Source: an uncultured Bacteroidota bacterium (GTDB taxonomy: Bacteria; Bacteroidota; Bacteroidia; Chitinophagales; Chitinophagaceae). From it: a stretch of 64,000 nucleotides of DNA. The translations under genes and the position numbers were made by a program. A model generated the notes under the pieces. The model saw only the letters and a list, made by a program, of their open reading frames with translations. It had not been told where the DNA came from and searched no databases. Below, one piece after another: positions 61,271 to 64,000 of this stretch (position 1 is the first letter of the stretch; each line of letters opens with the position of its first letter). The DNA lies in contig CAISPO010000042.1 of the NCBI GenBank assembly GCA_903887415.1, positions 25,124-89,123 of the forward strand. Direction: 5' to 3'.

Positions 61271-62245
61271 CTACCACCCCAGCAAATACGCAAAGATCAG
61301 CGGCGCTACAATAGTAGCATCGCTCTCTACTATAAACTTCGGTGTATCTATATCCAGCTTGCCCCAGGTTATTTTTTCATTAGGCACAGCGCCGCTGTAG
61401 GACCCATAAGAAGTAGTGCTGTCACTGATCTGGCAGAAGTAGCTCCAGAACGGCACATCATGCCATTCCAGGTCCTGGTACATCATGGGCACCACGCATA
61501 TCGGGAAGTCGCCCGCTATACCGCCCCCTATCTGGAAGAAGCCCACACCCTTGCCAGCCGAGTTCTTGCGGTACCACTCTGTAAGCCACATCATATACTC
61601 TATGCCGCTCTTCATCGTGCTTGGCTTCAGGTCGCCCTTTATACAGTAGGAAGCGAAGATGTTGCCCATAGTGCTGTCTTCCCATCCCGGACAAATGATC
61701 GGAATATTTTTTTCAGCCGCAGCTATCATCCAGCTATGTTTGGTATCTATTTCATAATGTTCCTTCATAGCGCCGCTCAGCAGCAGCTTGTACATATACT
61801 CATGCGGCAGGTAGCGCTCGCCTTTTTCTTCTGCTTCTTTCCATATCTTGTATATGTGCTTCTGTATCCTGCGAAATGCCTCTTCCTCGGGTATGCAAGT
61901 ATCGGTTACACGGTTAAACCCGCCTTCCAGTAATTCATATTCTTCCTTGGGTGTCAGGTCGCGATAGTTGGGCACACGCTTGTAGTGGGTATGCGCCACG
62001 AGGTTCATAATATCCTCTTCCAGGTTAGCGCCCGTGCAACTGATGATCTGCACTTTATCCTGCCGTATCATCTCGGCAAACGAGATGCCTAGCTCCGCGG
62101 TGCTCATAGCCCCTGCCAGCGATACCAGCATCTTGCCGCCTTCCAGCAGATGCGTTTCATAACCCTTGGCAGCATCCACCAGGGCTGCAGCATTAAAGTG
62201 GCGATAATGATGTTGTATAAATTGCGAGATCGGTCCTTTGTTCAT
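61271..62245 (-). CDS. Deoxyhypusine synthase-like protein
   Basis: 324 residues. The family uses spermidine and NAD to transfer a butylamine group; in eukaryotes the acceptor is eIF5A, absent from most bacteria. The blocks LVSLAGAMSTAELG, ISCTGANLEEDI, VPNYRDL, GGGIAGDF, SYGSYSGAVPNEKITWGK (with the active-site Lys K296) and ESDATIVAPLIFAYLL are all present, so it looks catalytically complete. Bacterial members may act on polyamines (homospermidine-like chemistry); the substrate here is not evident. It is upstream of a terminator and close behind gltA. Confidence 0.9.
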   Translation of the reverse strand: MNKGPISQFIQHHYRHFNAAALVDAAKGYETHLLEGGKMLVSLAGAMSTAELGISFAEMIRQDKVQIISCTGANLEEDIMNLVAHTHYKRVPNYRDLTPKEEYELLEGGFNRVTDTCIPEEEAFRRIQKHIYKIWKEAEEKGERYLPHEYMYKLLLSGAMKEHYEIDTKHSWMIAAAEKNIPIICPGWEDSTMGNIFASYCIKGDLKPSTMKSGIEYMMWLTEWYRKNSAGKGVGFFQIGGGIAGDFPICVVPMMYQDLEWHDVPFWSYFCQISDSTTSYGSYSGAVPNEKITWGKLDIDTPKFIVESDATIVAPLIFAYLLGW

Positions 62246-62284
62246 TTTGATGTTTTGTTTATGATTTAAGATTCATTTAAAACT

Positions 62285-62315
62285 AAAAAGCAAGCAGTAC
62301 AACTGCATGCTTTTT
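62285..62315. terminator. gltA terminator
   Basis: Stem AAAAAGCA/TGCTTTTT outside and GCAGT/ACTGC inside, with loop ACA. Between gltA and the downstream gene, both on the minus strand. Confidence 0.75.
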
Positions 62316-62348
62316 AAAAATATTACCCGGGATTTGGTTCTGGAAAAC

Positions 62349-62382
62349 AATCCAAATTCCCAACTACCAATTCCTAATTCCA
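62349..62382. repeat. AATTCC word repeat copy
   Basis: TCCAAATTCCCAAC...CCAATTCCTAATTCCA. Related stretches occur at 53835 and 56661. Confidence 0.5.
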
Positions 62383-63702
62383 CTAACTAACCACTTCCCC
62401 CTTCTTAATGAAGTTCTTTACCCACTCGGTAGTAATAGACTTCGGCCGCTCCAGCGGGAAGCCCAGTGCGCGGTCCCAGCAAAGGCTGGCCAATACCCCC
62501 AGCGCGCGCGATACGCCAAAAAGAACAGTATAAAACTCTTCTTCCACCAGGCCGTAATGCTTCAGCAGCGCACCGGAGTGGGCATCAACGTTAGGCCATG
62601 GGTTTTTGATCTTGCCTGTGCTCTCCAGTATCGGCGGGGCTACTTCGTATATATTCCATACTGTTTTCACGGTAGGGTCATCAGGGCAGTGGTTCTTTGC
62701 AAATTCCATCTGGGCGGTAAAGCGCGGATCTGTTTTGCGCAGCACCGCATGGCCGTAACCGGGTACTACCTTGCCCTCAGTAAGTGTCTTATGTATGTAT
62801 GCCGCTATCTGCTCTTTTGTTGGCTGGTCAGAGTTCAGCTCCTTGCACATTTCCTCTATCCAGCGTATCACTTCCTGGTTCGCAAGGCCGTGCAGCGGGC
62901 CTGCAAGGCCGGTCATACCTGCCGCAAAAGAAAGATAAGGATCGCTGAGCGCAGAGCCCACCAGGTGTGTGGCATGTGCCGATACATTACCGCCTTCATG
63001 GTCTGCATGTATGGTCATATACAGGCGCATCAGCTCTTTGAAACTCTCGTCTTCATAACCCAGCATATGGGCAAAGTTGCCGGCCCAGTCCTGCATACCA
63101 TCGGGCTGTATGTGCTCTCCCCCTTTGTACTTGCGGCGATAGATATATGCAGCAATACGCGGCAGGCGGGCAATAAGCGTCATTGTATCTTCGTAGATAT
63201 AGTCCCAATGCACTTTTTTGCTGATGCCCTCATTATACGCTTTCGCAAATTTAGACTCCGTGCCAAGCGCAAGTATGGCGGCAGTAAACTGCGTCATAGG
63301 ATGCGCAGATACCGGGAACGATTCAATCACATCAAACACATAGTTTGGCACATGCGAGCGTCGTGCCCATGTAGCCGATATGTGCTCCACATCCTCATGC
63401 GAGGGCACTTCGCCGATCAGCATCAGGTAAAACAACCCTTCAGGAAGCGGCTCGCTGCCGCCTGGCGCCTTAGCCAGTTTCTCCCTCAGTTCAGGAATAG
63501 AGAAGCCCCGAAAGCGGATGCCCTCATTAGCATCCAGTAATGAAGTCTCAGTAACAAGGCCGGTAATGCCGCGCATCCCCTGGTACACCTGGGCAATAGT
63601 AACATCTTCTATCTTCTTGTTGCCATGTTGCTCTATAATGCTTTTTATCTCTTTGTTTTGTTCGTCTGCCTTGGCCTTGAACAGATCTTTTACGTAACCC
63701 AT
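62383..63702 (-). CDS. gltA: Citrate synthase, eukaryote-like type
   Basis: Condenses acetyl-CoA and oxaloacetate. The start is MGYVKDLFKAKADEQNKEIK (63702); 34 codons upstream are in frame but unlikely. The 439-residue sequence has GFSIPELREKL, HGLANQEVIRWIEEM, GYGHAVLRKTDPRF and the catalytic region VDAHSGALLKHYG, FGVSRALGVLASLCWDRALG. The eukaryotic-type enzymes of Bacteroidetes look like this. It is divergent from tRNA-Val. Confidence 0.95.
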   Translation of the reverse strand: MGYVKDLFKAKADEQNKEIKSIIEQHGNKKIEDVTIAQVYQGMRGITGLVTETSLLDANEGIRFRGFSIPELREKLAKAPGGSEPLPEGLFYLMLIGEVPSHEDVEHISATWARRSHVPNYVFDVIESFPVSAHPMTQFTAAILALGTESKFAKAYNEGISKKVHWDYIYEDTMTLIARLPRIAAYIYRRKYKGGEHIQPDGMQDWAGNFAHMLGYEDESFKELMRLYMTIHADHEGGNVSAHATHLVGSALSDPYLSFAAGMTGLAGPLHGLANQEVIRWIEEMCKELNSDQPTKEQIAAYIHKTLTEGKVVPGYGHAVLRKTDPRFTAQMEFAKNHCPDDPTVKTVWNIYEVAPPILESTGKIKNPWPNVDAHSGALLKHYGLVEEEFYTVLFGVSRALGVLASLCWDRALGFPLERPKSITTEWVKNFIKKGEVVS

Positions 63703-63874
63703 ATAGTGTTGATTATTGTAGCCCGGACATTTAGGCGCACCAAAGGTAAGAAAAGAGCAATAACATAAAGCCACCGGCAAATTAAAAATTGCATGGTCAT
63801 ACAAATGTGGAGATCACTATTCAGTGCCATTTTCAAACCGCTAAAGATGACAAAAAAATATTTTTAAACATCGG

Positions 63875-63905
63875 TTTGTTCAAATCAAAATGATGCGTAC
63901 CTTTG
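63875..63905 (+). promoter_or_regulatory. Bacteroidetes promoter of tRNA-Val
   Basis: TTTG (63875-63878), 19 bp, then TACCTTTG (63898-63905). Spacing and both boxes match the consensus. It is the clearest promoter in the window. Confidence 0.8.
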
Positions 63906-63924
63906 CAGTCCTCTAAACAGGAAA

Positions 63925-63999
63925 GGGAGCATAGCTCAGCTGGTTCAGAGCATCTGCCTTACAAGCAGAGGGTCCGCGGTTCGAACCCGTGTGCTCCCA
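63925..63999 (+). tRNA. tRNA-Val (anticodon UAC)
   Basis: Acceptor GGGAGCA paired with TGCTCCC, D arm GCTC/GAGC, anticodon arm TCTGC-CTTACAA-GCAGA with TAC at 63960-63962, T loop TTCGAAC. The gene reaches the window edge; the 3' CCA, if encoded, starts at the last base or two. Confidence 0.95.
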
Positions 64000-64000
64000 C

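Overview
The window looks like a chromosomal segment of a Bacteroidota (Bacteroidetes) bacterium, probably of the Chitinophagaceae or a close relative. The basis is several large secreted proteins ending in type IX secretion (T9SS) sorting domains, many YceI, lipoprotein and beta-propeller genes, intrinsic terminators between convergent genes, and promoters of the Bacteroidetes form TTTG-N19-TAnnTTTG (cleanest ahead of the tRNA-Val at 63925). The family-level placement is inferred; no rRNA is present to confirm it.

Layout. 1-9.7 kb: a partial seven-bladed SBBP propeller protein, tsaE, a secreted metzincin protease, an NHL-repeat T9SS protein and a TIGR01777 epimerase. 9.8-13.0 kb: a small conserved-looking ORF, a DUF2027/Smr gene broken by one base, and a solitary tyrosine integrase flanked by repeat sites. 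13.0-23.3 kb: rdgB and a polyhydroxyalkanoate (PHA) locus: 3-hydroxyacyl-CoA dehydrogenase, phaB, class III phaC, a response regulator, a frameshifted AraC regulator, an alpha/beta hydrolase, an oversized phaE and phaJ. PhaB and PhaJ would supply (R)-3-hydroxyacyl-CoA and PhaC/PhaE would polymerise it. 23.3-29.3 kb: two paralogous lipoproteins, three YceI proteins, a DsbA/FrnE thiol oxidoreductase and a TetR regulator with visible operators. 29.4-38.0 kb: two oppositely oriented modules of a multi-pass membrane protein, a HisKA_3-type kinase and a LuxR-type regulator. 38.1-40.7 kb: an AT-rich island between a tRNA-like fragment and tRNA-Met, carrying a membrane protein plus TIR-domain protein pair and the tail of a serine recombinase. 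40.8-47.1 kb: secreted and envelope proteins. 47.2-53.7 kb: a Kdo/Kdo8N lipopolysaccharide cluster (kdsB, a transaldolase-CBS fusion, kdsA, kdnB, kdnA, waaA), all on the minus strand. 54.0-64.0 kb: a YncE/phosphoesterase protein, glmM, a short LprI-like protein, two SDR enzymes, a 1.1-kb stretch rich in repeats, a deoxyhypusine-synthase-like gene, gltA and tRNA-Val.

The best candidates for something not yet described are the TM-protein/TIR-protein pair in the island, the transaldolase fused to a CBS pair in the Kdo8N cluster (at the place where an arabinose-5-phosphate-forming enzyme is expected), and the mirrored membrane protein-kinase-regulator modules. Two genes are broken at homopolymer runs (A6 and G6). 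These may be real mutations, phase-variable tracts or sequencing errors.
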